64,000 nucleotides of DNA from Alphaproteobacteria bacterium (GTDB lineage Bacteria; Pseudomonadota; Alphaproteobacteria; UBA8366; Aestuariispiraceae). Position numbers and translations under genes: made by a program. The notes beneath the pieces were generated by a model. The model saw only the letters and a list, made by a program, of their open reading frames with translations, was not told where the DNA came from and made no database searches. Positions 23,603-32,699 of this stretch are shown here, piece after piece (within the stretch, counting starts at the first letter, position 1; every line of letters starts with the position of its first letter). The DNA lies in NCBI GenBank assembly GCA_024743195.1, contig JANSXE010000008.1:146244-210243 (forward strand), read 5' to 3'.

Positions 23603-26458
23603 CTACTCAGCTGCGGCTTCCGGGGCGGCTTCCGGGCCGGCTTCTGGGCCGGTTTCCGGGGCGGCGTCGGTCTGCGCCGCCTGGAGGGCGCGTTCGGCGT
23701 GCGGCAGGCGCACGGCGAAGCTGGAGCCGGCCGGCGACGAGGCGGTCATCAGAAGCTCCCCTCCGAATTGCAGCATGATCTGCTTGGAGATGGCGAGGCC
23801 CAGGCCGCTGCCCGTGGGGCGCCGCGACCCTTCCTTCCAGCCGCGCGAGAACTTGGAGAAGAGCGTCTGCTGCTCCGCCGGCGGCACGCCCGGCCCGTTG
23901 TCGCGGATCGCAACGGCGCAGACCGCGCCGCCGCTGCCGGCGGGCCGGCGCTCCAGTTCCAGCCACACCTTGGCGGCGCCGCCGCGCTCGGCCGCGTCGT
24001 TGAACTTGATCGCGTTCGACAAGAGGTTGACGAAGACCTGCTTCAGCCGGTCCGGGTCCGCCAGAACCGGCAGGCGCGCATCGCCCAACCCGTCGATCAG
24101 CGCCACGTCGCCGTTCTGGGCCAGGCCCCGCATGGTCTCGGCCGCCTCGCGGGCGATGTCGGCGAGATCGACTTCCTGCAGCTCCCAATCGAGTTGGCCG
24201 TTCTCCATGCGGTTGAGATCGAGGATCTGGTCCAGCAGCCGGGTCAGGCGCACGCTCTCATGCTGGATAATGCTGAGGAAGCGTTGCGCCTGCTCGCCCT
24301 CGAGCGCCGCGGCGCCGCCTTCCGCGCCCTGCTCGACCAGCATCTCGGAGAAGGAGCGGATCGAGGTCATCGGCGTGCGCAGCTCGTGGCTGACCCGGCT
24401 CAGGAAGTCGTCCTTCATCCGGTCGAGCTCGGTGAGCTGGGCGTTCGCCTCGCGCAGCTGGCGGGCGGTCTTCTCCAGCTCGCGCGACTTCTTCTCCAAC
24501 TCGCGGCTGTACCGGATGGCCTCCTGGGTTTCGTCCAGGATCTGGATCACGGACTCCAGGCTGATCGTCTCGCCCTTGGCGATGCGCGCGACGAGAGAGC
24601 GGGCGGAGGCCGCCCCGATGCTGCCGGCCAGCGCGCGCTCGACATAGACGATCAGCGCGGGATCGGTCGCGGGCAGGTCGGCGCGCCGCTCCACGCCGCG
24701 GCTTTTTGCATAGTCGGCGAACAGCTGGTCGGCGCGCTCCCGCCCCAGGATGCGCCGCGCCAGACGGAACAGGTCCTCCGGCGCGGCGGAGCGCGGGATC
24801 GCCCCCTCAACCCCGGTGCGGCTGCGGTCGAAGGCGTTGATGAAGACCGCGCTCTGCAGCCGCTCCAGCGGCGACTGGCGGCTGAACAGCGAGACGGCGA
24901 CGTAGAGGATGACATTCGCGGTCAGGCTCCAGGTCAGGCCGTGCACCAGCGGGTCCCAGCCGGCGAGGCCGAACAGCGCGTCCGGCTGCAGCAGCGCGAT
25001 CCCGAACGGCCCCTCGTCGAGTACGGAGATGAACCCCCAGCCGGCGCCGGCGAAGCTGGGTACGAGCAGCGTGTAGGTCCACAAGGCGAAGCCGGCGATG
25101 AGGCCGGTGAGCGCGCCCGACTTCGTGCCGCCTTCCCAATAGACGCCGCCGATCAGCGCCGGCAGGAACTGCGCCACGCCCGCAAAGGAGATCAGGCCGA
25201 TCGAGGCCAGCGGGCTCGTGGTGCCGATCGAGTAGTAGTAGATGAAGCCGAGCGACAGGATCGCGATGATGCTGAGCCGGCGGACCAGGATCAGCACCTT
25301 CGAGAAATCCGCGGTGCGCTGCTGCGAGAAGACGCTGAGGCGCAGCAGCAGCGGCGTCACCAGATGGTTCGAGATCATGATCGACATGGCGATCGAGGAG
25401 ACGATCACCATCGAGGTCGCGGCCGACAGCCCGCCGATAAAGGCGATCAGCGCAAGCTCCGTCTGCCCCGCCGATTGCGGCACCATCAGGACGTACAGGT
25501 CGGGATTCACCGTCTCCGGCAGCTGGGTCATGCCGCTGATCGCGATCGGGATCACGAACAGGCTGACCAGCAGTAGGTAGAGGGGAAACATCCAGGAGGC
25601 GGTCGCCAGATGGCGTTCGTTCGTGTTCTCGACGATGCCGACATGGAACTGGCGCGGCAGGCAGATGAAGGCGGCGGCCGACAGGAACAGGGTCACCAGC
25701 CAGCGCGTCTCGAAATCCTCCTGCAGGGTCGTCAGGCGCTGAACCCCCTCGTGCCAGTCGGCCCGGTCGAACAGCTCGCCCAGCCCGCTGTTCATGCCGT
25801 AGATCGCAAAGACGGCGATCGCGCCGAGGCTCAAGAGCTTGACGATGGATTCGAAGGCGATCGCGGCGACGACGCCCGGCTGGCGCTCGTCGGCGCTCTG
25901 GTTGCGGGTGCCGAACAGGATGGTGAAAACCGCCATGCAGACCGCCACCCAGAAGCCGGTGTCGGCCAGGATCGAGCGGCCGTGGACGTCCACGGTCGCC
26001 GCCTGGTGCAGGCCCGCGAGCGCGTCCACGCTGGCCGCGACCGCCTTGAGCTGCAGCGCGATATAGGGCGCGACGACGGCGACCGACACGATGGTGACCA
26101 GCGCCGAGATCGACGCGCTCTTGCCGTAGCGGGCGGAGATGAAGTCGGCGATTGAGGTGATGCGCTGCGCCTTGGAGATGCGCACCAGCTTGCGCAGCAG
26201 GAACCACCAGGCCATCACCACGAGCGTCGGGCCCAGATAGATGGTCAGGAATTCGAGCCCGCTGCGCGAGGCGGAGCCGACCGCGCCGTAAAAGGTCCAG
26301 CTGGTGCAATAGACCGCGAGCGAGAGCGTGTAGACCAACGGCGAGGAGATGAAGCCGCCGCGGCCGCGCGCGGCCCGGCGTTCGCTCCAGAAGGCGAGCA
26401 GGAACAGGCCTCCCAGATAGAGCCCTGCGATCAGGATGATGACGCCGGTGGTCAGCAT
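23603..26458 (-). CDS. Sodium/solute symporter-histidine kinase (SSS-STAC-HK, CbrA-like)
   Basis: A 951-residue membrane protein combining transport and sensing. Residues about 1-520 form a PutP-type sodium/solute symporter with about 13 membrane segments (WSERRAARGRGGF, YCTSWTFYGAVGSAS, SARYGKSASISALV). Residues about 560-650 resemble the STAC linker known in CbrA-type proteins. A coiled coil (SRELEKKSRELEKTARQLRE) leads to HisKA with His690 in SHELRTPMTSIRSFSEML, then HATPase_c with NAIKF, DNGPGVP and GSGLGLAIS. The C-terminus is a Pro/Glu/Ala tail built by four 12-bp repeats. A small membrane protein, a response regulator and an ScfR-type regulator lie upstream on the same strand, so together they look like a nutrient-sensing module. 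Confidence 0.92.
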   Translation of the reverse strand: MLTTGVIILIAGLYLGGLFLLAFWSERRAARGRGGFISSPLVYTLSLAVYCTSWTFYGAVGSASRSGLEFLTIYLGPTLVVMAWWFLLRKLVRISKAQRITSIADFISARYGKSASISALVTIVSVAVVAPYIALQLKAVAASVDALAGLHQAATVDVHGRSILADTGFWVAVCMAVFTILFGTRNQSADERQPGVVAAIAFESIVKLLSLGAIAVFAIYGMNSGLGELFDRADWHEGVQRLTTLQEDFETRWLVTLFLSAAAFICLPRQFHVGIVENTNERHLATASWMFPLYLLLVSLFVIPIAISGMTQLPETVNPDLYVLMVPQSAGQTELALIAFIGGLSAATSMVIVSSIAMSIMISNHLVTPLLLRLSVFSQQRTADFSKVLILVRRLSIIAILSLGFIYYYSIGTTSPLASIGLISFAGVAQFLPALIGGVYWEGGTKSGALTGLIAGFALWTYTLLVPSFAGAGWGFISVLDEGPFGIALLQPDALFGLAGWDPLVHGLTWSLTANVILYVAVSLFSRQSPLERLQSAVFINAFDRSRTGVEGAIPRSAAPEDLFRLARRILGRERADQLFADYAKSRGVERRADLPATDPALIVYVERALAGSIGAASARSLVARIAKGETISLESVIQILDETQEAIRYSRELEKKSRELEKTARQLREANAQLTELDRMKDDFLSRVSHELRTPMTSIRSFSEMLVEQGAEGGAAALEGEQAQRFLSIIQHESVRLTRLLDQILDLNRMENGQLDWELQEVDLADIAREAAETMRGLAQNGDVALIDGLGDARLPVLADPDRLKQVFVNLLSNAIKFNDAAERGGAAKVWLELERRPAGSGGAVCAVAIRDNGPGVPPAEQQTLFSKFSRGWKEGSRRPTGSGLGLAISKQIMLQFGGELLMTASSPAGSSFAVRLPHAERALQAAQTDAAPETGPEAGPEAAPEAAAE
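23615..23662 (-). repeat. 12-bp tandem repeat, four copies, in the kinase 3' end
   Basis: Unit GGCTTCCGGGSC (plus strand) repeated four times with minor changes. It encodes the Pro/Glu/Ala C-terminal tail of the symporter-kinase. The repeat lies after the ATPase domain, so copy-number change should be tolerated. Confidence 0.8.
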
Positions 26459-26476
26459 GGCGCGTCTGTCCGCCCG

Positions 26477-26743
26477 TCAGCGCTCGACGTCCGCCGGACG
26501 GTCGTCCGCGTCCGGCGCTTCGACGGGCGATTGATCCTCCTCCTCGGCGGCGATCAGGGCGCGCGCGAGCAGCGCCGACAGGAAGAGACCCAGGAACCAG
26601 AGCGCGAACAGGCTGACATGCAGCAGCGGCACGCCGAACAGCTCCGCATTCTGGTCGAAGACGCGCATGTAGGGCGGCGTGAAGATCAACAGCGCGCCGA
26701 TCGGAAGCGCCGCGGCGGCGTCGCGCAGGCGTCGTCGTCTCAT
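26477..26743 (-). CDS. Small two-helix membrane protein next to the symporter-kinase
   Basis: An 88-residue protein with a basic N-terminus (MRRRRLRD), one hydrophobic segment at about 10-20, a PPYMRVFDQNAELFGVPLL loop and a second long hydrophobic segment at about 42-63, then an acidic tail. Small proteins of this type frequently precede sodium/solute-symporter proteins and may act as a small subunit, as with DUF4212 or DUF485 partners; the exact family is not certain. It ends 18 bp before the symporter-kinase start, so they are cotranscribed. Confidence 0.75.
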   Translation of the reverse strand: MRRRRLRDAAAALPIGALLIFTPPYMRVFDQNAELFGVPLLHVSLFALWFLGLFLSALLARALIAAEEEDQSPVEAPDADDRPADVER

Positions 26744-26780
26744 CGGCCGGTCTCCCGCCGCCCCGCGCGCATCCGGCCCG

Positions 26781-27167
26781 TCAGCCGGCGGGCCGGGCGG
26801 CCGCGCCCAGGAGGCTTGCGACGCGGGCCAGCAGGTCGCGGTTGGAGAAGGGCTTGGTGACGAAATCGTCGGCCCCGAGCTCCATCATGCGCTTGCGGTC
26901 CGCCTCCTGGCCCTTGGCCGTCAGCACCATCACCGGCAACTCCTCCAACCCCGGCGCGGCGCGCAAGCGGCGCAGCACGTCGAAGCCGTTGGTCTCCGGC
27001 AGCATGATGTCGAGCAACAGCAGATCCGGCCGGCGCCGTTGAACCGCCCGCAACGCCTCCGAGCCGGTGTCGACCGCATCGACCTCATGACCTTCCCGGC
27101 TGAGAAGGAAGCTCAGCGATTCGACGATGAACGGCTCGTCCTCCGCGATCAGGATTCGCGCCCCCAT
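26781..27167 (-). CDS. Single-domain response regulator
   Basis: A 128-residue receiver domain with no output domain. The acidic pair is in IAEDEPF, the phospho-acceptor Asp in LLLDIMLPE (about residue 54), the Thr switch in VLTAKG and the conserved Lys in FVTKPFS. It probably accepts phosphate from the neighbouring symporter-kinase and acts by protein contact, for example on the ScfR-type regulator that carries a HisKA-like segment. That link is inference from position. Confidence 0.9.
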   Translation of the reverse strand: MGARILIAEDEPFIVESLSFLLSREGHEVDAVDTGSEALRAVQRRRPDLLLLDIMLPETNGFDVLRRLRAAPGLEELPVMVLTAKGQEADRKRMMELGADDFVTKPFSNRDLLARVASLLGAAARPAG

Positions 27168-27224
27168 GGCTCCGTCACCTCCCGCGGGCGCCCGGTCTTG
27201 TCGCCTGGGTCGCCCGTTCTTTCG

Positions 27225-28817
27225 TTAGTCCGCCATCATTCCATGTTGCGCTGTCGGTTGCGAGCCTTCGTTTTTCGCGGGTCCGCCGGCGCGCACGGGC
27301 GCCTGGGCGCGCTGCGCGCAGCCGACCCGCGCGCAGGAGCGGCAGGTGAAGCCGACCGGCGTCGCCAGCGAGCGCTTGCCCGACGCGAAGCCGTCGAAAT
27401 AGACGATGCGCTCGCCATAGGCCGCGTCGCAGCCCAGCATGACCGAATAGCTGACCGGCGCGCCGGCGAAGGAGGGCGCGCGTTTCGACTGGCTGCGCGC
27501 GATGAAGAGGTACTGCTCGCCGTTCGGCGTCTCGGCCAGTTGCGCGATCGTCCGGTCCGGCGTCGCCAGGGCGCGATAGAGCGCCCAGAGCGGACAGGCC
27601 CCGCCGAGCCGGGGCATGCGCAGTCCCGGGATGCTGAACGGCTTGGAGGTGTTTCCGGCGGGGTCCGCGCGCAGGAAGGCGAAGGGCACGCCCTCTGCGC
27701 CGGGTCGGCGCAGCGTGACGAGACGGTGGGCGATCTGCTCGAAGCTGCCGGCGAAGCGCTGGCCCAACCGGTCGATGTCGTAGCGGCTGCGCTCCGCGGC
27801 CTCGTGAAACGGCGCGTAGGGGAAGAGCAGCGCGCCGGCGGCGTAGTTCGCGAGCGCCCGTCGCGCAATCTGGCGCGCCTCGTCGCTGGTCAGCCGGTCG
27901 TCCTGGATCAGGCCGTCGATCGCCGCCCCCAGCTCACGCTCGGCGAGCGTGCGGGCGAGTTGGAAACGCAGCGTGCTGTCCAGCGCGCCCTCGTCCAGGG
28001 TCAGGACGTCCCGCCCGGCCCCCGACGCCGCCTCGGCGGGGTCGCCGCGGCGGATGCGCAGCCCGTGCGCCTGCACCAGGCGGCTTTCTATGGCGGCGGC
28101 CAGCGGTTGCGGCGCGGTCTCCAGCGACCGGCGCAGCGCGTCCGCCGCCTCCTCCAGCACCGGCAGGTGGTTGCCGCAGTGGTGGATGAAGTCGTCCACC
28201 TCGCTGCGCGGCGAGGTCGGCGTCGGCGTGTTCTTGGCGCCGTCGAGCAGCGCGATCATCTCCCGCGCGCTGGAGCCCAGCCGGTCGGATTGCGCCGCGA
28301 TGATGCTGCAGAAGCGCGTGCGCTCTTCCGGCGCGAGGTCGGGATACTGCTCCAGGATTTCCGCGAAGGAGCGGATGGCGCTGATCTGTGTCAGGACGGC
28401 GTGGCTCAACTCCATCAGCGCGGGATCCTGGCTCAGCCGGTCGGACAGCGCCAGCGCCGTCTCCGTCGCGTCGCGATAGCGCCGGTGAAGCTGAACGAAG
28501 GCCGCCGCCCAGTCCGGCGCCTGCGCGACGAAGCGGGCCGCGGCCGGCTCGTCCAGGCCGGGCGCGGCGAGCGTCCGGGCGAGTTCTGCGACCTCGCTCG
28601 CCAACCCCTCGTCGTCGCCGCCGCTCAGCCGGCCGAGCGGAACCTCGAGCGCGCCGGCGATCCGCTTCAGGAGCGCGCCGCCGATCATCCGTTTGTCGTG
28701 TTCGATCAGATTGAGATAGGAGGGCGAGATGCCGACGGATCGGGCCAACGCCGTCTGGCTGATTCCCGACGCCATGCGGCTGTCGCGGATGCGCTGTCCG
28801 ATCGGCAATCGCGCCAT
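27225..28817 (-). CDS. ScfR/PccR-type XRE regulator with HisKA-like segment
   Basis: A 530-residue transcriptional regulator. Residues 5-60 are an XRE helix-turn-helix (IRDSRMASGISQTALARSVGISPSYLNLIE contains it). The C-terminal half has the DUF2083 block of short-chain fatty-acyl-CoA regulators, ending in a cysteine motif FTCRSCARVGCAQRA. ScfR proteins such as PccR and RamB control propionate, acetate or glyoxylate-cycle genes. Between them, residues 138-192 read like a HisKA dimerisation helix pair (LSHAVLTQISAIRSFAEIL with His139, then IIAAQSDRLGSSAREMIALLD), with no ATPase domain. Position next to a histidine kinase and receiver suggests phospho-relay or dimer contact. Divergent from an ABC transporter operon. 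Confidence 0.85.
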   Translation of the reverse strand: MARLPIGQRIRDSRMASGISQTALARSVGISPSYLNLIEHDKRMIGGALLKRIAGALEVPLGRLSGGDDEGLASEVAELARTLAAPGLDEPAAARFVAQAPDWAAAFVQLHRRYRDATETALALSDRLSQDPALMELSHAVLTQISAIRSFAEILEQYPDLAPEERTRFCSIIAAQSDRLGSSAREMIALLDGAKNTPTPTSPRSEVDDFIHHCGNHLPVLEEAADALRRSLETAPQPLAAAIESRLVQAHGLRIRRGDPAEAASGAGRDVLTLDEGALDSTLRFQLARTLAERELGAAIDGLIQDDRLTSDEARQIARRALANYAAGALLFPYAPFHEAAERSRYDIDRLGQRFAGSFEQIAHRLVTLRRPGAEGVPFAFLRADPAGNTSKPFSIPGLRMPRLGGACPLWALYRALATPDRTIAQLAETPNGEQYLFIARSQSKRAPSFAGAPVSYSVMLGCDAAYGERIVYFDGFASGKRSLATPVGFTCRSCARVGCAQRAQAPVRAGGPAKNEGSQPTAQHGMMAD

Positions 28818-28858
28818 GGCTGCATCTCCGTGTTTTTCCGTCGCGTCAGATGGTCGCG

Positions 28859-28878
28859 TTTGTAAAGGAATTTACATT
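28859..28878. promoter_or_regulatory. Operator-like site TTTGTAAA-N4-TTTACATT between scfR-type gene and transporter
   Basis: TTTGTAAA (28859-28866), GGAA, TTTACATT (28871-28878); the inner TGTAAA/TTTACA arms are perfectly symmetric. It resembles the TTTGCAAA-N4-TTTGCAAA site I recall for PccR. A further pair, TTTTTACA and TTTTTCACA, lies at 28901-28919. The 212-bp divergent region could serve both directions. Confidence 0.5.
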
Positions 28879-29029
28879 GCGATGCGGCGGAACTGCGGGA
28901 TTTTTACAGAATTTTTCACATAGATAAAGATTCTCTTGAAGGGTGCATGTCGCTTTCGGGTACAGTGCGGCGATCGGCTACCGGCACTCCGCCGTCACCG
29001 GACAAAAAGTCGCGAAAGGGAGGTTATTG

Positions 29030-30370
29030 ATGAACAAGGGCAAGACCTTTACGCGCCGCACGATGCTGAAGGGCACGGCGATCGCCGGGGCGGCGATGGC
29101 CGCGCCGACGGTTTTCACCCGCGGCGCGTGGGCGCAGGATTTCCGGAACGATCCGGGCGATTCCTCGACCGTCACGTTGGGCTTCAACGTGCCGCAGACC
29201 GGCCCCTACGCCGAGGAGGGCAAGGACGAGCTGCGCGCCTACCAGCTTGCGGTCAAGCACCTCAACGGCGAAGGCGACGGCGGCCTCTTGAACACGATGA
29301 AGCCGCTGTCGCTGAAGGGCAACGGCATCCTCGGCAAGAAGGTCGAGTACGTCACGGGCGACACGCAGACCAAGTCGGACGCGGCCCGCGCCTCGGCCAA
29401 GCGCATGATCGAGCGCGACGGCGTGGTGATGGTCACCGGCGGCTCGTCCTCGGGCGTCGCCGTGGCGGTGCAGTCGCTCTGTCAGGAGATGGGCGTCATC
29501 TTCATGGCGGGCCTGACCCACGCCAACGACACCACCGGCAAGGACCGCCGGCGCTACGGCTTCCGCCACTTCTTCAACGCGCACATGTCGGCCGCCGCGC
29601 TCGGCCCGGTGCTCGAGGCGGAGATGGGCAAGGAGCGGCGCTCCTACATGCTGACCGCCGACTACAACTGGGGTTGGTCGGTCGAAGGCTCGATGACCGA
29701 GGTCACCGAAAAGATCGGCTGGGAGACCGTCAACCAGGTCCGCACGCCGCTCGGCGCGGGCGACTTCTCGCAGTACATCACGCCGGTGCTCGACAGCGGC
29801 GCGGACGTGCTGGTCCTGATCCACTACGGTAAGGACATGGTCGACAGCCTGACCCAGGCGGTCCAGTTCGGCCTGCGCGACAAGCAGGTCAACGGCAAGG
29901 ACTTCCAGGTCGTCGTGCCGCTCTACTCGCGCCTGATGGCGCAGGGCGCCGGCAAGAACGTGGCCGGCATCTACGGCTCGACGAACTGGCACTGGTCGCT
30001 GCAGGACGAGGGCACGCAGGCCTTCGTGAAGTCGTTCGGTCAGGAGTACGGCTTCCCGCCGTCCCAGGCCGCGCACACCTGCTACGTCCAGGCTCTGCTC
30101 TACGCCAACGCGGTCGAGGCGACCGGCACCTTCTACCCGGTCGAGGTGATCAAGTTCCTGGAGGGCTTCGAGTTCGACGGCATGGGCAACGGCCCGACGC
30201 TGTATCGCGCCGAGGACCACCAGTGCTTCAAGCCGGTCCTGGTCGTGAAGGGCAACGAGAACCCGACCAGCCAGTTCGACCTGCTCGAGGTGGTGAACGA
30301 GGTTCCGACCGAGCAGATCACCTATCCGCACGATCTCTACGCGGGCGATCTCGGCCCGTACGAGGTCTAA
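29030..30370 (+). CDS. ABC transporter substrate-binding protein (branched-chain/urea/amide type)
   Basis: A 446-residue periplasmic binding protein of the HAAT class (LivJ/UrtA/FmdD relatives). The N-terminus carries a twin-arginine-like signal (FTRRTMLKGTAIAGAAMAAP) ending near AWAQDF. The mature protein has the type I fold with FNVPQTGPYAEEGKDELRAY, GGSSSGVAVAVQSLCQE, DYNWGWSVEGSM and VLVLIHYGKDMV. ATG 29030 follows GGGAGG; the frame opens at 28943 without a ribosome site. It is the first gene of a five-gene transporter operon, divergent from the ScfR-type regulator. The ligand might be a short-chain carboxylate or amide, inferred from context only. Confidence 0.92.
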   Translation: MNKGKTFTRRTMLKGTAIAGAAMAAPTVFTRGAWAQDFRNDPGDSSTVTLGFNVPQTGPYAEEGKDELRAYQLAVKHLNGEGDGGLLNTMKPLSLKGNGILGKKVEYVTGDTQTKSDAARASAKRMIERDGVVMVTGGSSSGVAVAVQSLCQEMGVIFMAGLTHANDTTGKDRRRYGFRHFFNAHMSAAALGPVLEAEMGKERRSYMLTADYNWGWSVEGSMTEVTEKIGWETVNQVRTPLGAGDFSQYITPVLDSGADVLVLIHYGKDMVDSLTQAVQFGLRDKQVNGKDFQVVVPLYSRLMAQGAGKNVAGIYGSTNWHWSLQDEGTQAFVKSFGQEYGFPPSQAAHTCYVQALLYANAVEATGTFYPVEVIKFLEGFEFDGMGNGPTLYRAEDHQCFKPVLVVKGNENPTSQFDLLEVVNEVPTEQITYPHDLYAGDLGPYEV

Positions 30371-30385
30371 GCGCGGCATCGCGGC

Positions 30386-30430
30386 GGGGTCGGCGTCGGG
30401 AACGGGACGTCGACCCCCCGCTTTTCTTTC
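30386..30430 (+). terminator. Hairpin with T-rich tail between binding-protein and permease genes
   Basis: GGGGTCGGCGTC (30386-30397) pairs with GACGTCGACCCC (30406-30417) with one G-T wobble, followed by TTTTCTTTC. It probably acts as a partial terminator so that the binding protein is made in excess over the membrane components. Confidence 0.6.
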
Positions 30431-30496
30431 GGCACTTTCTTCCCCCAACGTCGGCGCCGAGCCGCGCGCCGGCCGGGGGTGGGGGACGCGAACGCC

Positions 30497-31510
30497 ATGG
30501 ACGCCCTACTTCTCCAGCTCTTGAACGGCCTGGACAAAGGCGCAGCCTACGCGCTGATCGCCTTGGGCCTGACGCTGGTCTTCGGAACGCTCGGCGTGGT
30601 CAATTTCGCCCACGGCGCGCTCTTCATGCTCGGCGCCTTCGTGGCGGTGTCGGTGAACGAACTCCTCACCTTCTCCAAGCGGGTGAAGGACGAGAGCGTC
30701 ACCTTCTTCGACGCCTACAAGGAGCAGCCCTATCTGGAGATCTGGTTGGGCGATTTCGGGAGCGCGATCATAGACTGGTCGGTCCCGATCGCGATCCTGG
30801 CGGCGATCCCCATAATGCTCCTCATCGGGCTGGCGATGGAGCGCGGCCTGATCCGGCATTTCTACAAGCGCTCCCACGCCGAACAGATTCTGGTGACCTT
30901 CGGCCTCGCCATCGTGATCGGCGAGATCGTCAAGGCGACCTTCGGCGCCAATCCGATCCCGCAGTCGGCGCCCGAGATCGTCTCCGGCGCCGCGCCGGTC
31001 GGCGCGCTGTTCGGGTTGAGCGAGGCGCTGGTCTATCCCTGGTGGCGGCTGGTCTACCTGTTCTCGTCGCTGGCCATCATCGGGGGCGTCTTCGCCTTCC
31101 TGCAATTCACCACCTACGGCATGGTGGTGCGCGCCGGCATGGCGGATCGCGAGACCGTCGGGCTGCTCGGCATCAACATCGAACGGCGCTTCACCATCGT
31201 CTTCGGCATCGCGGCCATCGTGGCCGGCGTCGCGGGGGTGATGTACACGCCCATCCTGCCGCCGGACTACAATCTCGGCATGAACTTCCTGGTGCTGTCC
31301 TTCGTCGTCGTCGTGGTCGGGGGGATGGGCTCGCTGCCCGGCGCCGTCGCCGCGGGCTTCCTGTTGGGCGTGGTGCAGTCCTTCGCGTCGATGGGGGCGG
31401 TCAAGGAGATCGTTCCCGGCATCGACCAGATCATCATCTATCTCATCGCCGTTGCGATCCTGCTGACCCGTCCGCGCGGGCTCCTGGGACGCAAGGGCGT
31501 GATGGAGTGA
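30497..31510 (+). CDS. Branched-chain-type ABC transporter permease (LivH/UrtB-like)
   Basis: A 337-residue inner-membrane permease with about eight hydrophobic segments. It begins [34 protein letters not shown], the standard LivH opening, and has the cytoplasmic loop [17 protein letters not shown] that docks the ATPases. A long hydrophilic loop (residues about 56-86) lies between the first segments. ATG 30497 follows a G-rich stretch; GTG 30479 is an alternative. It pairs with the LivM-like permease starting 4 bp after its stop. Confidence 0.92.
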   Translation: MDALLLQLLNGLDKGAAYALIALGLTLVFGTLGVVNFAHGALFMLGAFVAVSVNELLTFSKRVKDESVTFFDAYKEQPYLEIWLGDFGSAIIDWSVPIAILAAIPIMLLIGLAMERGLIRHFYKRSHAEQILVTFGLAIVIGEIVKATFGANPIPQSAPEIVSGAAPVGALFGLSEALVYPWWRLVYLFSSLAIIGGVFAFLQFTTYGMVVRAGMADRETVGLLGINIERRFTIVFGIAAIVAGVAGVMYTPILPPDYNLGMNFLVLSFVVVVVGGMGSLPGAVAAGFLLGVVQSFASMGAVKEIVPGIDQIIIYLIAVAILLTRPRGLLGRKGVME

Positions 31511-31514
31511 GCCC

Positions 31515-32684
31515 ATGGCCAGCCTCACCGCCTTCCAGCCCTCCACGCCGAAGCGCGACGCCATCATCATGGCGGTCTTCGCCGCGGTCGTGCTGACCGC
31601 GCCGATCTGGCTGACGCCGATCGGCGCCAGCTATCCCGACCTGCTGCAGCGCTTCGCGATCTTCGGGATCTTCGCGATCGGCTTCAACATCCTGTTCGGC
31701 CTGACCGGCTATCTCTCCTTCGGCCACGCGGCCTTCCTGGGGGTCGGCTCCTACGCGGCCGTGTGGATGTTCAAGCTGCTCACGATGAACGTTCTCGTCG
31801 CCATCGCGTTCGGGGTTCTGGTCACGGCGCTCTTCTCGATCGTCATCGGCTATGTCTGTCTGCGCCGCTCGGGCATCTATTTCTCGATCCTGACTCTCGC
31901 CTTCGCGCAGATGTCCTACAACATGGCCTATTCGGTGCTGACGCCGATCACCAACGGCGAGACCGCGCTGATCCTGGAGACCGCCGATCCGCGCATCATC
32001 GACCGCGCGTTGCTCGGCGACGCGAAGGAGGCGTTGCCCTCGCCCTCGCTGTTCGGGCTGGAGTTGACGGGTTACGCCGCCTTCTACTTCTGCGCCGTCG
32101 TGCTGATCCTCGCGTTCTGGGTCTCGTTGCGCATCTTCCGCTCGCCCTTCGGGCTGAAACTGCTGGCGATCAAGTCGAACCAGAACCGCATGATCTACAC
32201 CGGCTACAACACGCGGCCCTATCTGCTGGTGGCCTTCGTGATCTCCGGCATGTATGCGGGCCTCGCCGGGTCGTTGATGGCGATCACCGATCCGCTGGCG
32301 GGCGCGGAGCGCATGCAGTGGACGGCTTCCGGCGAGGTGGTGCTGATGACCATTCTCGGCGGCGCGGGCACGTTGATCGGACCGCTCCTCGGCGCGGGCA
32401 TCATCAAGTATTTCGAGAACATCTTCTCCGCCGTCGGCAAGACCCAGCTCTCGGAACTCTTCGCCTTCCTGCCGGACGGGCTGAACGAGGCGCTTGTCGG
32501 GCTGATGAGCCTCTTCGTCGGCGAGGGGTGGCACCTGACGCTCGGCGTCCTCTTCATGCTGGTCGTCATCTTCCTGCCCGGCGGGTTGATGGAGGGCATC
32601 AAGCGCCTGACCGATTGGGCGAAGTCCCGGCGTCAAGGCGGCGAGACCGTGGGCGACGGCGCCGCCCATCAGCCCTCCGAATAG
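31515..32684 (+). CDS. Branched-chain-type ABC transporter permease (LivM/UrtC-like)
   Basis: A 389-residue permease with [35 protein letters not shown] and the C-terminal [11 protein letters not shown] and [17 protein letters not shown] blocks typical of LivM. It forms the transmembrane pore with the LivH-like protein. Hydrophobic segments are spread through residues about 15-370. It overlaps neither neighbour, with 3 bp before it and 15 bp after it, and is cotranscribed. Confidence 0.92.
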   Translation: MASLTAFQPSTPKRDAIIMAVFAAVVLTAPIWLTPIGASYPDLLQRFAIFGIFAIGFNILFGLTGYLSFGHAAFLGVGSYAAVWMFKLLTMNVLVAIAFGVLVTALFSIVIGYVCLRRSGIYFSILTLAFAQMSYNMAYSVLTPITNGETALILETADPRIIDRALLGDAKEALPSPSLFGLELTGYAAFYFCAVVLILAFWVSLRIFRSPFGLKLLAIKSNQNRMIYTGYNTRPYLLVAFVISGMYAGLAGSLMAITDPLAGAERMQWTASGEVVLMTILGGAGTLIGPLLGAGIIKYFENIFSAVGKTQLSELFAFLPDGLNEALVGLMSLFVGEGWHLTLGVLFMLVVIFLPGGLMEGIKRLTDWAKSRRQGGETVGDGAAHQPSE

Positions 32685-32699
32685 AAGGACGTCCCGATC

